Shown here piece after piece: positions 26,643-35,635 of a DNA stretch of 64,000 nucleotides (position 1 is the stretch's first letter; every line of letters begins with the position of its first letter). The stretch spans positions 1-64,000 of the forward strand of contig NZ_JABASV010000005.1 of assembly GCF_016107625.1 (NCBI RefSeq), written 5' to 3'. This stretch comes from Vreelandella alkaliphila. GTDB taxonomy: Bacteria; Pseudomonadota; Gammaproteobacteria; Pseudomonadales; Halomonadaceae. The position numbers were made by a program, and so were the translations under genes. The notes beneath the pieces are model-generated. The model worked only from the letters and a program-made list of their open reading frames with translations. It ran no database searches and was not told the DNA's origin.

Positions 26643-26701
26643 CGCAATTACCTCAAATTTTGATAAACGATACGCAGCAAAATAGATAAAAGAAAAAAAA
26701 G

Positions 26702-26718
26702 TTATCAATTTTTGATAA
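26702..26718. promoter_or_regulatory. Candidate IclR operator upstream of iclR-hutG-gltS
   Basis: Perfect palindrome TTATCAA-TTT-TTGATAA, 60 bases upstream of the iclR start. A weaker copy ending in TTTTGATAA lies around 26655-26666, close to the ribosome site. Two such sites in an AT-rich promoter region suggest autoregulation. Confidence 0.55.
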
Positions 26719-26852
26719 TTAAAATTCTTAGACTTTAGTCTTGATATGGGAAGGCGGGGTATTGTCGGCGTGAAATAGCAAGGGGTAACGCGATGTTCCA
26801 GCGGCATCAGCAACGTCGGATTTTTTAAAACGCCTAACGCAATGGTTGTGCT

Positions 26853-27704
26853 TTACCGATGCATTTTCACTCTGTACATCGCGCTATCAGCATGCCAGAG
26901 CAGCGTATCCGCATCGTCCCCATCGGCGGGATAACAGGCTGTACCAATACTGCAAGACGGCATGTTGATCGCTCCAAATTCTGCGCCCAGCGGCTCGGCC
27001 ATGATGGCGAGAATCTGATTTACCTTGTGTGTAACGGCCTCCATTGATTGGATGCCCGTCAGTAGAATAGTAAATTCATCACCGCCCATGCGCGCGGCCG
27101 TGTCTGTTTGACGTAGACAGCTTTCCAGTCGCCGAGCCACTGTACAGAGCACTTCATCTCCTATGGCATGTCCATAGGTATCGTTAATCAGCTTGAAGTC
27201 ATTAATATCCAGAAACAGCAGCGCAAGGCCGCTCTGGTGGCGATGAGCCGCGCCCAAGCCTGAAACGAGCCGATCATAGAAGAGTGATCTATTCGTCAGC
27301 TTTGTTAGTGGATCGTGATGGGCAAGGAAGCGTAATTCTTCTTCGGCTTGTATTAGGGCTGTTACGTCTCGAGCAACGCCGATGCGAACTTCTTCGTCTT
27401 CATACCAGCGAGCAGACCATAGAATGTGCACAGTGCTGCCATCCTTGCGGAGGTAGCGGTTGCGGAAATCGATGTGTTGTTGACCGCTCATGACCCGCAC
27501 AATGGAAGCTTGCGTGAGCGCGAGATCGTCAGGATGCATGTAATGGGTGATTAAAGTGCCGGTCAGTTCATCAGCACGGTAACCAAGCAGTGACTCGCAG
27601 GCATCACTCACAAACAGGATCTGATGGTCTTTATCGACCACGAAGACCGTGTCCAGCATCAGATGCACTAGTTTGGGATAGAGCGCTTGCAGGTCAATTG
27701 GCAT
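26853..27704 (-). CDS. Diguanylate cyclase, PAS-GGDEF
   Basis: 283 residues. N-terminal PAS domain (about 10-120) with VFVVDKDHQILFVSDACESL and the usual PAC tail WYEDEEVRIGVARDVT; C-terminal GGDEF domain (about 125-283) with the signature MGGDEF (GGDEF at 207-211) intact, preceded by the conserved DINDFKLINDTYGH. It should make c-di-GMP from two GTP in the cytosol. I see no RxxD inhibitory site in the usual place. Alone in its transcription unit. Ends abruptly after MYRVKM, as expected for a terminal GGDEF domain. Confidence 0.92.
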   Translation of the reverse strand: MPIDLQALYPKLVHLMLDTVFVVDKDHQILFVSDACESLLGYRADELTGTLITHYMHPDDLALTQASIVRVMSGQQHIDFRNRYLRKDGSTVHILWSARWYEDEEVRIGVARDVTALIQAEEELRFLAHHDPLTKLTNRSLFYDRLVSGLGAAHRHQSGLALLFLDINDFKLINDTYGHAIGDEVLCTVARRLESCLRQTDTAARMGGDEFTILLTGIQSMEAVTHKVNQILAIMAEPLGAEFGAINMPSCSIGTACYPADGDDADTLLWHADSAMYRVKMHR

Positions 27705-27806
27705 AGGCTAATCCGGTTAACATTGTTCAATGGCAGGCAAGTTGCCAAAGAGCGATCATAACCTATGACCCAATGTCTAATACGTTGACCAGACAACGTA
27801 AGTCTT

Positions 27807-27950
27807 TTAGCTGGTTAAGCCCACTAGCCCCATCATGAGCTTAATTCCCAGTGAAAGCAGTAATAGAACACCAACACTCGAAAACCAAATGATCATTAAC
27901 CAGCCTAAGCGCCTAGCGAGTGGTTCTATCTGGCTATTTGCTAGATTACT
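27807..27950 (-). pseudogene. Small hydrophobic DUF2474-like remnant without a start codon
   Basis: An open frame of 47 codons encodes PLARRLGWLMIIWFSSVGVL followed by a second hydrophobic stretch and GLVGLTS before the stop. This matches the look of DUF2474, very short one-helix proteins usually encoded next to cyanide-insensitive cytochrome bd oxidase genes. The frame has no ATG, GTG or TTG upstream of the conserved part and is closed by an in-frame stop, and no cydAB genes are nearby. It is probably the stranded tail of a deleted operon. The remainder of the gap 27705-28041 shows nothing. Confidence 0.45.
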
Positions 27951-28041
27951 TTATTAGTAGATGTTCTTCATGGCAGGCTTAGTTTTTAACCAAAAAACCA
28001 TATCAGTTAGGAAGAGGGGTGAGCTACAGAGCGGCAGGGAT

Positions 28042-29451
28042 TTAAAACAGAGTTAATAGCTGTCCTAGGGTTTCCATGCCCCGCTCGCTGCGTGCTGTCC
28101 ACGGGTGGCCATAGCTTAAGCGTACGCAATGCCGGAACTGCTGAGTTGCGGAAAAAATGGGGCCTGGCGCCAAGCTAACACCATGGTCGAGCGCCATGTT
28201 GAATAAGCGTAGTGAATCAACTTTTTCAGGAAACTCTACCCATAAAAAGTAGCCGCCATCAGGCCGAGTGATACGTGTTTGGGTGGGAAAGTAGCGATCT
28301 GCAGACGCCAGCATACTACCTTGTTGGGCTTCTAGAGCGTGGCGGAGCTTACGTAAGTGACGGTCATAGCCGCCGTGCTGTAAATAGTCGGCAATGGCTG
28401 CCTGTGCGGGAATGGAAGGCGAAATAGTCGTCATTAACTTCAGTCGTGAAATAGCTTCGGCGTAGCGCCCTCCCGCTACCCAGCCAACGCGATAGCCAGG
28501 CGCCAAACATTTCGAGAAAGAGCTGCAGTGAATGACTAGCCCCTCATCATCAAACGCTTTCACTGGGGTAGGCGGTGTGCTGCCAAAGTACAGCTCGGCA
28601 TACACATCATCCTCTAGCATGGGGACTTGGTGCTGCTTTAATAGTTGATAAAGGGTCTGCTTTCGTTCATTGCTTAGGCTGGCGCCGAGCGGGTTTTGCA
28701 GATGGCTCATAAACCAGCAGGCTTTGATAGGTAGCGACGCCAATCGCTCTGCTAGCACATCAAGGTCGATACCCTCGCGTGGATGCACTGGAATCTCCAC
28801 TGCACGCAGTTTTAGTCGCTCCAATACTTGCAGGCTGGCATAAAACGCCGGGGACTCAACCGCCACCAAATCGCCAGGTTGGGTCACGCATTGCAGGGCT
28901 AAGTTGAGCGCTTCCATCGCGCCATTAGTAATCACCAGCTCTTCCATTGGAAGCTGAATGCCTCCCAGCATATAGCGGAGAGCGATTTGTCGGCACAGGT
29001 CGACATGCCCGGTGGTCATGTCGGCCACTACCTGCTGAGGAGAAAGCTCGCGCAGACCACGTGTCATGCTGGTGCTCAGCCGCGAAAGTGGGAAAAGCTC
29101 AGGGCTTGGGAAAGCTGACCCAAAAGGCACCGTTCGATCATCCTGCAGTGAGTCGAGCACCGAGAACACTAGCTCACTGACTTCTACTTCCGCGGGGTCG
29201 GTGGGCTGCAACGTCACACGTGGCTCGCCCAGCAAGCGCCGAGCATGTTCACGAACAAAATAGCCTGAGCGTGCTCGTGCCGTGATGAGACCGCGGTTTT
29301 CGAGTAAGTAGTACGCCTGAAACACCGTGGATGGGCTGATCCCATGGTGACGACTGGCCTGGCGAACCGACGGAATTCGCTCCCCAGGACCAAGCACGCC
29401 CTGACGAATCAGCGTGGCTATCTCATCGGCAAATTGTTCGTAACGTTTCAT
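28042..29451 (-). CDS. MocR/PdxR-type regulator (GntR winged helix fused to aminotransferase domain)
   Basis: 469 residues from ATG 29451. N-terminal GntR winged helix (about 1-75, with GERIPSVRQASRHHGISPST) and a linker, then a fold-type I aminotransferase-like domain (about 110-465). The PLP-binding Lys lies in SSFSKCLAPGYRVGW, and the VAVESPAFYASLQ and LEDDVYAELYF segments are family features. Such proteins use PLP or an amino-aldimine as effector and control vitamin B6 or amino-acid genes. It is divergent from ccoG with a 276-base shared region. The frame is open for 21 codons further upstream; neither start has a clear ribosome site. Target genes unknown. Confidence 0.83.
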   Translation of the reverse strand: MKRYEQFADEIATLIRQGVLGPGERIPSVRQASRHHGISPSTVFQAYYLLENRGLITARARSGYFVREHARRLLGEPRVTLQPTDPAEVEVSELVFSVLDSLQDDRTVPFGSAFPSPELFPLSRLSTSMTRGLRELSPQQVVADMTTGHVDLCRQIALRYMLGGIQLPMEELVITNGAMEALNLALQCVTQPGDLVAVESPAFYASLQVLERLKLRAVEIPVHPREGIDLDVLAERLASLPIKACWFMSHLQNPLGASLSNERKQTLYQLLKQHQVPMLEDDVYAELYFGSTPPTPVKAFDDEGLVIHCSSFSKCLAPGYRVGWVAGGRYAEAISRLKLMTTISPSIPAQAAIADYLQHGGYDRHLRKLRHALEAQQGSMLASADRYFPTQTRITRPDGGYFLWVEFPEKVDSLRLFNMALDHGVSLAPGPIFSATQQFRHCVRLSYGHPWTARSERGMETLGQLLTLF

Positions 29452-29727
29452 GGGATAAACCGTCGGTGCGTTGAGGATAGCACCAGGATACTCCATCACA
29501 GTTTTAGGTGGCACAGGTGAAACTCTCTGCTAGAGGGAAATGCCACTGTGACGGATGTGGGAAATTTAAAACAGGCTCAAATCCATTAATAAAAAGCATA
29601 TCAGAAGGTAGCTTTATAAGCTGTTTAGGCTCAACTGATACGCAATATTTCTCTAAAACTGCGCCTGTTTGTTAGTCAGCGTAGTGGGGATAGTGGTGGT
29701 TAATAATCGGCGACGCCCCTCGACCGT

Positions 29728-31221
29728 ATGACCTCCATTCCCTCTTTTCTGGATATCGGTATGACGCAACGCATTCCATTGCAAAACCTAACCACTGAGG
29801 CAGCGGTTGAACACCACTCGCCTGCATCTAATGATTCCCGCCACCAGCCTTTTAGTAGCAACCCGTCCAATAATAAGCCACCCCAGCTTGGACATATTTA
29901 TGTGCGAGAAATTGGTGGTTTTTTTCAGCGCATCCGGCGCTGCTCAAACTGGTTGTTAATGGCGCTGTATTTTGGCTTGCCATGGATTAATTGGGGGGGG
30001 CGGCCGCTGGTGTGGTTTGATCTTGCTGCGCAAGAGTTCCATATTTTTGCGGCGACGTTTTATCCACAAGACTTTATCTTGCTCACCTGGATCTTGGTGT
30101 TGTGCGCGTTTGGCCTGTTTTTGATCACGGTAGCGGCGGGGCGCGTGTGGTGTGGCTATAGCTGCCCGCAAAGCGTTTGGACCTTTCTGTTTATCTGGTT
30201 TGAGCATCGCTTGGAAGGGCCACGGCACCGTCGCATACGTCGTGATAACGCATCACGTACCTTTGACACGCTTTGGCGCAAAATCGCTAAGCATACGGCT
30301 TGGTTGCTAATCGCGCTGGCAACGGGGATCGCCTTTGTCGGTTACTTCACGCCGATTAGAGCGTTGGTGGTAGATTTTGTCAGCTTGAATGCGCATCCCT
30401 GGGCGCTATTTTGGATCGGCTTCTTCACGGTTTTTACGTACCTGAATGCGGGTTGGCTACGCCACCAAGTATGCCTCCATATGTGTCCTTACTCGCGTTT
30501 TCAGTCGGCAATGTTCGACGCCAATACACTGATTGTTTCTTATGATGCTGCGCGTGGTGAACCTCGTCGTAATCATCATCAAAAGGGTGCTGAGGCATCC
30601 AGTGTTGGTGACTGCATCGATTGTGAGCTGTGTGTTCAGGTGTGCCCAACAGGTATCGATATTCGTGATGGACTGCAGTACGAATGCATTGGCTGCGCCG
30701 CGTGTATTGATGCCTGTGACAGCGTCATGGCACGGATTAATAAACCGCTTGGCCTTGTGCGGTATACCACGGAGCGCGCGTTGGAGGGTAAAGACACCCG
30801 TTTCTGGCGCCCTCAACTGATCGCCTATGCTGTGGCGCTGCTCTCTATGGTGGTGCTGCTCGTTGGCTTCTTAAACACCCGTGTGCCCATCGATGTAGAT
30901 GTTGCGCGAGATCGCCAAGCGTTGTTTGAAGGTACTGAAAGTGGACGCATCGTCAACTACTACAACGTAACGCTGCGCAATCAAGATACCGATCCTCACC
31001 GCTATGTGTTAACGGCATCCGGCTTGCCAGGGCTGCGCTTACAAGGCATGGAAACCATTGACGTAGAGGCTAACGAGACTCGCCGCTTACGGGTTGCTCT
31101 CAGCGCCGATGAGGGTGTTTTGACTCAACCCAGCCACTCCATTGAGCTGCGCTTTACATCGCTGGAAGAACCATCGGTAACGCGTGTGAGTGAAACGCGT
31201 TTCCTGGGGCCGTCGAGATAA
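29728..31221 (+). CDS. ccoG: Cytochrome c oxidase accessory protein CcoG (RdxA/FixG)
   Basis: 497 residues. A hydrophilic N-terminus, about five membrane helices, two [4Fe-4S] ferredoxin-type motifs (CIDCELCVQVCP and CIGCAACIDACD), a further helix, and a C-terminal Ig-like periplasmic domain (from about 395). The WCGYSCPQSVW and CLHMCPYSRFQ motifs between helices are typical of CcoG, a cupric reductase that delivers Cu(I) for assembly of the cbb3 oxidase. No ccoNOPQ genes are in the window. An alternative start is ATG 29761. No FNR box is evident upstream. Confidence 0.92.
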   Translation: MTSIPSFLDIGMTQRIPLQNLTTEAAVEHHSPASNDSRHQPFSSNPSNNKPPQLGHIYVREIGGFFQRIRRCSNWLLMALYFGLPWINWGGRPLVWFDLAAQEFHIFAATFYPQDFILLTWILVLCAFGLFLITVAAGRVWCGYSCPQSVWTFLFIWFEHRLEGPRHRRIRRDNASRTFDTLWRKIAKHTAWLLIALATGIAFVGYFTPIRALVVDFVSLNAHPWALFWIGFFTVFTYLNAGWLRHQVCLHMCPYSRFQSAMFDANTLIVSYDAARGEPRRNHHQKGAEASSVGDCIDCELCVQVCPTGIDIRDGLQYECIGCAACIDACDSVMARINKPLGLVRYTTERALEGKDTRFWRPQLIAYAVALLSMVVLLVGFLNTRVPIDVDVARDRQALFEGTESGRIVNYYNVTLRNQDTDPHRYVLTASGLPGLRLQGMETIDVEANETRRLRVALSADEGVLTQPSHSIELRFTSLEEPSVTRVSETRFLGPSR

Positions 31222-31260
31222 CCGTCTTTTTCTTGGTCAAGATGATGACGTTGACTAGCT

Positions 31261-31294
31261 ATGCTGCCTTCTAGAAAAATCTAGTGGGCAGCAT
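31261..31294 (+). terminator. Hairpin after ccoG
   Basis: ATGCTGCC-tt-CTAGA paired with TCTAG-tg-GGCAGCAT, a 13-bp stem with one internal loop, 40 bases after the ccoG stop, followed by a loosely T-rich tail. The remaining AT-rich part of the gap up to 31534 probably holds the promoter of the next gene; I see no other gene. Confidence 0.6.
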
Positions 31295-31534
31295 CGGTTG
31301 TTGTTAGTGTTTTCTTCATATTTTCGTTAGTGCGCTTCACTTTTTTACTGCGCAACTTACAAGCGTAGGATATAGCGGGCGGTACCACTTGCAGAGTTCT
31401 TTATATTGATGTTTTTTTATATGACATCAATTGGTTACGTTATAAAAATAGCAAATTTTCTAATTATCAGAGATCATATGTAAATGTAAAAAACGCTTAC
31501 GCATGAATCATTGCGGTATATTTCAAGGTAGAGC

Positions 31535-33274
31535 ATGGTGACATCCAACTTATTTTCGCTTGATGATTTCCCAATAGGGTGCATGGTTACTGACTATAAG
31601 CGTCGGATTCTCTATAGTAATCGCTATCTTGAGCAGTATCACGGTTATTCAACGCGTGATTTATTAGGCGCCGATCTGTTCATTTTATTGAGCAAAGCGT
31701 CACAGATTATGTATGACACTTATATAGTGCCTATTTTAGTTCGGGAAAAGCAGTGCGACGAAATACGGCTTTCAATGGTGACTCGTTCTACAAGTACCCT
31801 ACCAATCGTGGTGAATGTGCTTTGCGATGATAGTGCCAATGAGCGTATTTTCTGGAGTGTCAGTAGTTCTAGCCGATCTGACCAGTTATTTCAGGAGTTG
31901 ACGGAGACTAAAAAGCTTCTTGAGCAGAAGATCTCTTTGCTACGCACTTTATCAGATACCGATCAATTGACCGGTTTACCTAACCGCGCGGCTTTGACCA
32001 AGCACCTTGATCAGAAAATCATTGATTTACAGAAAAATGATATGGCGTTCGCGCTTGCGTTTGTTGATCTTGATGGCTTTAAAGAGGTGAATGATCTCTA
32101 TGGTCACCATATGGGCGATAGAATTCTTCAATTAGTAGCCAAGCGCTTGGCTACTAATTTAAGAAGCGACGATTTGATTGCTCGTTTTGGTGGCGATGAG
32201 TTTGTTGTTTTTTTGAATGGACGCTTTAGTGCCGGTTTAGTTGAAGAGTCACTTTCTCGACTTATTAATAAACTTTCAGAACCCTTTGATATAGATTCGG
32301 TGCTGTTAAAGCTCTCTGCCAGTATAGGCGTTACCCTCTATCCGCAATCGAAAGAGGTAGAGCCTGACCAATTGATTCGTCAAGCCGATCAGGCGATGTA
32401 TCAAGCAAAGCTGTCAGGAAAAAATCAGATTTGTTTATTTAATGTGGGTAATGAACAAGTCCAAAAAGGCAAACAATCAGAGTTAAATGCTATTAGAGCT
32501 GCGATGGGCGCTAATCAGTTTGAGCTTTATTTCCAGCCCAAAATTAATATGCTCACGGGGAGGGTGATTGGAGCTGAAGCGCTCATACGCTGGAACCATC
32601 CCAGCGACGGATTAAAAGAACCCGCCACTTTTTTGCCTGTGCTGAATAATACGTCGACTGGCGTGGAGCTGGGGAGATGGGTTATCACTAGCGCACTTTG
32701 CCAGCTTCAGGAGTGGCTTCAGCAAGGACTGGATTTACATGTCAGTGTCAATATCGATGGGTATCACTTACAGCATTCCCAGTTTCTCTGCGATTTAAGC
32801 CACATACTTGCTGACTTTCCTGGTTTGCCAAAACAGCGACTTGAGCTTGAGGTTTTGGAAACAAGCACTATTGAGGATGTTAGCCATGTTTACTCGGTGC
32901 TCAATGCTTGCCGAATGATGGGAATCCGTATCTCGTTAGATGACTTTGGTACCGGGTACTCCTCTTTAAGCCATCTTAGAGACCTATCAGTTGATACACT
33001 AAAAATTGATCGTAGTTTCGTTCAAAATATGCTGTCTAGCGCTGGAGATTTAGCGATTCTTAAAGGTGTTATTGGTTTTGCCGGCGCATTCGAATGTGAT
33101 TTGGTCGCTGAAGGTGTTGAAACGCTTCAACATAGCCAACAGCTTATTGAGCTTGGCTGCGAATGTGGGCAAGGATATTTTATTGCCCGTCCAATGCCTG
33201 CTCATGCCTTCAAACCCTGGGTTGAAGAGTGGCATCAGCACGCTTTTAAGAAGCAATTCAAACGTCATCGATAG
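31535..33274 (+). CDS. PAS-GGDEF-EAL c-di-GMP protein, partner of an RsbQ-like hydrolase
   Basis: 579 residues. A single N-terminal PAS domain (about 1-115, NRYLEQYHGYSTRDLLGADL), a short helix (LLEQKISLLRTLSDTDQLTG) as linker, GGDEF (about 130-300, signature GGDEF at 219-223, intact) and EAL (about 320-570, signature EALIRW from 348, with DDFGTGYSS and QGYFIARPMP). Both catalytic sites look complete. The next gene, 47 bases downstream, encodes an RsbQ-type hydrolase. RsbQ proteins act through PAS domains of their partners, so this PAS domain is probably the receiver of that signal and the output is a change in c-di-GMP. Cytosolic. Confidence 0.92.
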   Translation: MVTSNLFSLDDFPIGCMVTDYKRRILYSNRYLEQYHGYSTRDLLGADLFILLSKASQIMYDTYIVPILVREKQCDEIRLSMVTRSTSTLPIVVNVLCDDSANERIFWSVSSSSRSDQLFQELTETKKLLEQKISLLRTLSDTDQLTGLPNRAALTKHLDQKIIDLQKNDMAFALAFVDLDGFKEVNDLYGHHMGDRILQLVAKRLATNLRSDDLIARFGGDEFVVFLNGRFSAGLVEESLSRLINKLSEPFDIDSVLLKLSASIGVTLYPQSKEVEPDQLIRQADQAMYQAKLSGKNQICLFNVGNEQVQKGKQSELNAIRAAMGANQFELYFQPKINMLTGRVIGAEALIRWNHPSDGLKEPATFLPVLNNTSTGVELGRWVITSALCQLQEWLQQGLDLHVSVNIDGYHLQHSQFLCDLSHILADFPGLPKQRLELEVLETSTIEDVSHVYSVLNACRMMGIRISLDDFGTGYSSLSHLRDLSVDTLKIDRSFVQNMLSSAGDLAILKGVIGFAGAFECDLVAEGVETLQHSQQLIELGCECGQGYFIARPMPAHAFKPWVEEWHQHAFKKQFKRHR

Positions 33275-33321
33275 TTAATTTTTGGTATATAAAACCGTTA
33301 AGCTAAGGGAGCAAAGCAAAC

Positions 33322-34137
33322 GTGTTAACAAAAGAGCGAGTCATAGCTCGAAATAATGTAACCGTTGTTGGGTCAGGCAATAAAACCCTGATGCTCGCTC
33401 ACGGTTTTGGCTGTGACCAACATATGTGGCAGTACCTTATCCCCCAGCTTGAAGAGCACTACACGCTGGTCTTGTTTGACTATGTAGGATCAGGTCAATC
33501 AACAATTTCTGCCTTCAGCGAGTCACGCTATAATACGCTGGAAGGTTATGCTCGTGATGTTACCGATATTTGTGATGCTCTCAATTTGAGCGAAGTGCAT
33601 TTTGTTGGGCATTCTGTTAGTTGCAACATTGGCCTCTTAGCGGCCATTGCCAGCCCCGAGCGATTCGCTAGTCATATTATGATTTGTCCCTCGCCTTGCT
33701 TTCTCAATATGCCACCCAACTATTACGGTGGCTTTGAGCGTAGTGATCTGGAAGAACTTATTGGCTTAATGGATCGAAATTATATCGGATGGGCTAATTA
33801 TCTGGCACCACTGATTATGGGGTCTGGGACGTCTCATGCGTTAATTGGAGAGCTCTCCAGCAGTTTCTGTTCAACCGACCCGTTAGTGGCGAAAACCTTT
33901 GCGCGAGCTACCTTCTTTTCGGATTACAGACATTTACTACCTCAAGCGAAACACGCGGCGCTATTGCTTCAAAGCGAAGTAGACTCCCTTGCTAGCCCGG
34001 AAGTAGGGCGTTATATCCATGTGCAAATGCCTCATAGCACACTGCGTGTTATGGCAAGCGAGGGGCACTGTATCCACATGACGCATCCAGAGCTTGTCGC
34101 TCGGGAAATTAACGCCTGGTTAGAGGGTAGGCGTTAA
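33322..34137 (+). CDS. RsbQ-like alpha/beta hydrolase (sensor component)
   Basis: 271 residues, GTG start. It closely resembles Bacillus subtilis RsbQ: NNVTVVGSGNKTLMLAHGFG, then CDQHMW and LFDYVGSGQS. The catalytic triad is present: Ser98 (GHSVS), Asp221 (SEVDS) and His249 (EGHCIH). In Bacillus, RsbQ is required for the PAS domain of RsbP to signal energy stress; related plant proteins (KAI2/D14) are small-molecule receptors. It follows a PAS-GGDEF-EAL gene by 47 bases and should supply or bind a small hydrophobic ligand for that PAS domain. The ligand is unknown. No signal peptide. Confidence 0.87.
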   Translation: MLTKERVIARNNVTVVGSGNKTLMLAHGFGCDQHMWQYLIPQLEEHYTLVLFDYVGSGQSTISAFSESRYNTLEGYARDVTDICDALNLSEVHFVGHSVSCNIGLLAAIASPERFASHIMICPSPCFLNMPPNYYGGFERSDLEELIGLMDRNYIGWANYLAPLIMGSGTSHALIGELSSSFCSTDPLVAKTFARATFFSDYRHLLPQAKHAALLLQSEVDSLASPEVGRYIHVQMPHSTLRVMASEGHCIHMTHPELVAREINAWLEGRR

Positions 34138-34176
34138 CGTGTGAGTAGACCGTGTCGTAGGTTAGTTAGAGCTTGT

Positions 34177-34203
34177 AGGGCAAGAGGTGCTAGCTCTTGC
34201 CCT
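34177..34203. terminator. Hairpin between convergent rsbQ-like and acylase genes
   Basis: AGGGCAAGAG / CTCTTGCCCT, a perfect 10-bp stem with a 7-base loop, between two convergent genes. No T-run, so a weak terminator or transcription barrier. Confidence 0.55.
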
Positions 34204-34293
34204 GGACGGTTCGCATAACGGCTTAGTATGTTTTATTACCTAGTGTGTTGTTTATAAAAGTATTTTATCGAATCAAGTTCTTCAGAGAATTGC

Positions 34294-35451
34294 TTATTGG
34301 CGTAAGGATGCGGTGGCATCTTGTGGGCCATGGACAACATCTTTAAGTTCGACGTGCCGTATTTCATCAATATCAGTTAGCTCATCTAAATCGAAATGAA
34401 TATAGTTAAGGCTGTCGTAAGAGCGTATGTGGAAGTGCCGCTGCTGGAGGTCAATCAATGACGTCCAGGAGGTGTACTCAGACGTGTAGACGCGATTATT
34501 GTTAACGCCTGGGGCCGCAATGTTTTCAATAGAATCATGGAAACGGTTGTCGATAGTAATGCCGCGCGGACGGTCAAAATTATTCATGACGTGCGCCAGC
34601 GTGGTGATTGCATTATCAGCATCTTCCGCTTTTTCGGCAAACTGAGAATAGTAAACGGCGCGTACAAAGCGGCCAACCGATGTGTTTGAGGCGGGGAGCC
34701 CAGCAGTGGCGATGCCTGAATCAGGTTGGGCGAGTGTTACCCCATTAAGCTCCAATTTTGATTGATCAATGTTGCTTAAAAATGTGTAGTTGTTCAGGTT
34801 AGTCATATGCCAGGAAAATTCTGGCCCATTCGTCATAACACCTAGCGGGTTATCAATAATATTTTGTTCGCCGTTAGCAAACTCGATCACAATTGAATTA
34901 CCCGTAGCGTCATGCAGGGTGTAATGGAACGGTGTTTTTAGTAACCCATGGGGTAGTAATGAAGTGACTAATACAGGTTGTTCTTCTAATGCCTGTTTGA
35001 CTTCGTCGACTGTATCAAACTGAGAAAGCGTCCAGGCGCCTAAGTCGATAGCGGCTAGCACTGCTTGTGTGTTGTCGACCATATCTACGGGACCTTCGGT
35101 ACTCGCGAATGCCAGCACGCTGAATGTTAGGCCTTTGTCATTAAGCCCTTCCGCTACTTTTACGTCTCCTGAGACTGGGTCAGGTACGCTAATCGCTACA
35201 AATGCGTTTTGACCAGTAAAGTCTAGTGCATGATGTTTGTCAGCTTGCGAACCAAAGGTAGTGCCTTCAGGAAAGTAAGATACCTTGTAAGGTAACTCCA
35301 TGGGCAACTCCATGGTGCGGCCCGCATAATAGTGATCATTTGCGTCGCTATAGAGAAGGGAAGTGCAAGCGGATACGGTGGGTGCTATGGCGATACTGGC
35401 AACGGCGATACATAGCGGCGCTAAACGAGGTTTAGAAAGGCGTAGCATCAT
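34294..35451 (-). CDS. Exported choloylglycine hydrolase-family amidase (penicillin V acylase-like)
   Basis: 385 residues from ATG 35451, which has GAGGA six bases upstream. A signal peptide precedes TVSACTSLLYSD; the Cys is the catalytic N-terminal nucleophile of Ntn hydrolases, uncovered when the leader is cut. The family start is followed by the expected Arg (GRTMELP, MELPYKV) and NDKGLTFSV. Members hydrolyse bile salts, penicillin V or acyl-homoserine lactones in the periplasm. VSAC also resembles a lipobox, so lipid modification instead of plain cleavage cannot be excluded from sequence. Alone in its unit. Substrate unknown. Confidence 0.85.
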   Translation of the reverse strand: MMLRLSKPRLAPLCIAVASIAIAPTVSACTSLLYSDANDHYYAGRTMELPMELPYKVSYFPEGTTFGSQADKHHALDFTGQNAFVAISVPDPVSGDVKVAEGLNDKGLTFSVLAFASTEGPVDMVDNTQAVLAAIDLGAWTLSQFDTVDEVKQALEEQPVLVTSLLPHGLLKTPFHYTLHDATGNSIVIEFANGEQNIIDNPLGVMTNGPEFSWHMTNLNNYTFLSNIDQSKLELNGVTLAQPDSGIATAGLPASNTSVGRFVRAVYYSQFAEKAEDADNAITTLAHVMNNFDRPRGITIDNRFHDSIENIAAPGVNNNRVYTSEYTSWTSLIDLQQRHFHIRSYDSLNYIHFDLDELTDIDEIRHVELKDVVHGPQDATASLRQ

Positions 35452-35635
35452 ATATTTCCTCACAAAATCATTAAGAATTAACATACGTTACAGTAAACTA
35501 TAGCGTAATTTATTAAAAATTAACTTAAGAAAACGTTAGTTTTTGTGAGGCTGATAGTTGTTATTTGTTTTTTAGATAATGCTAGGTGATAACAAAAAAT
35601 AAGTTAGTGTGTTAAGTAAGAGAGTCGTAACCGTA

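Noticed and set aside
29515..29727. Possible FNR box in the promoter of ccoG
   Set aside because: I looked for TTGAT-N4-ATCAA and found no acceptable match.
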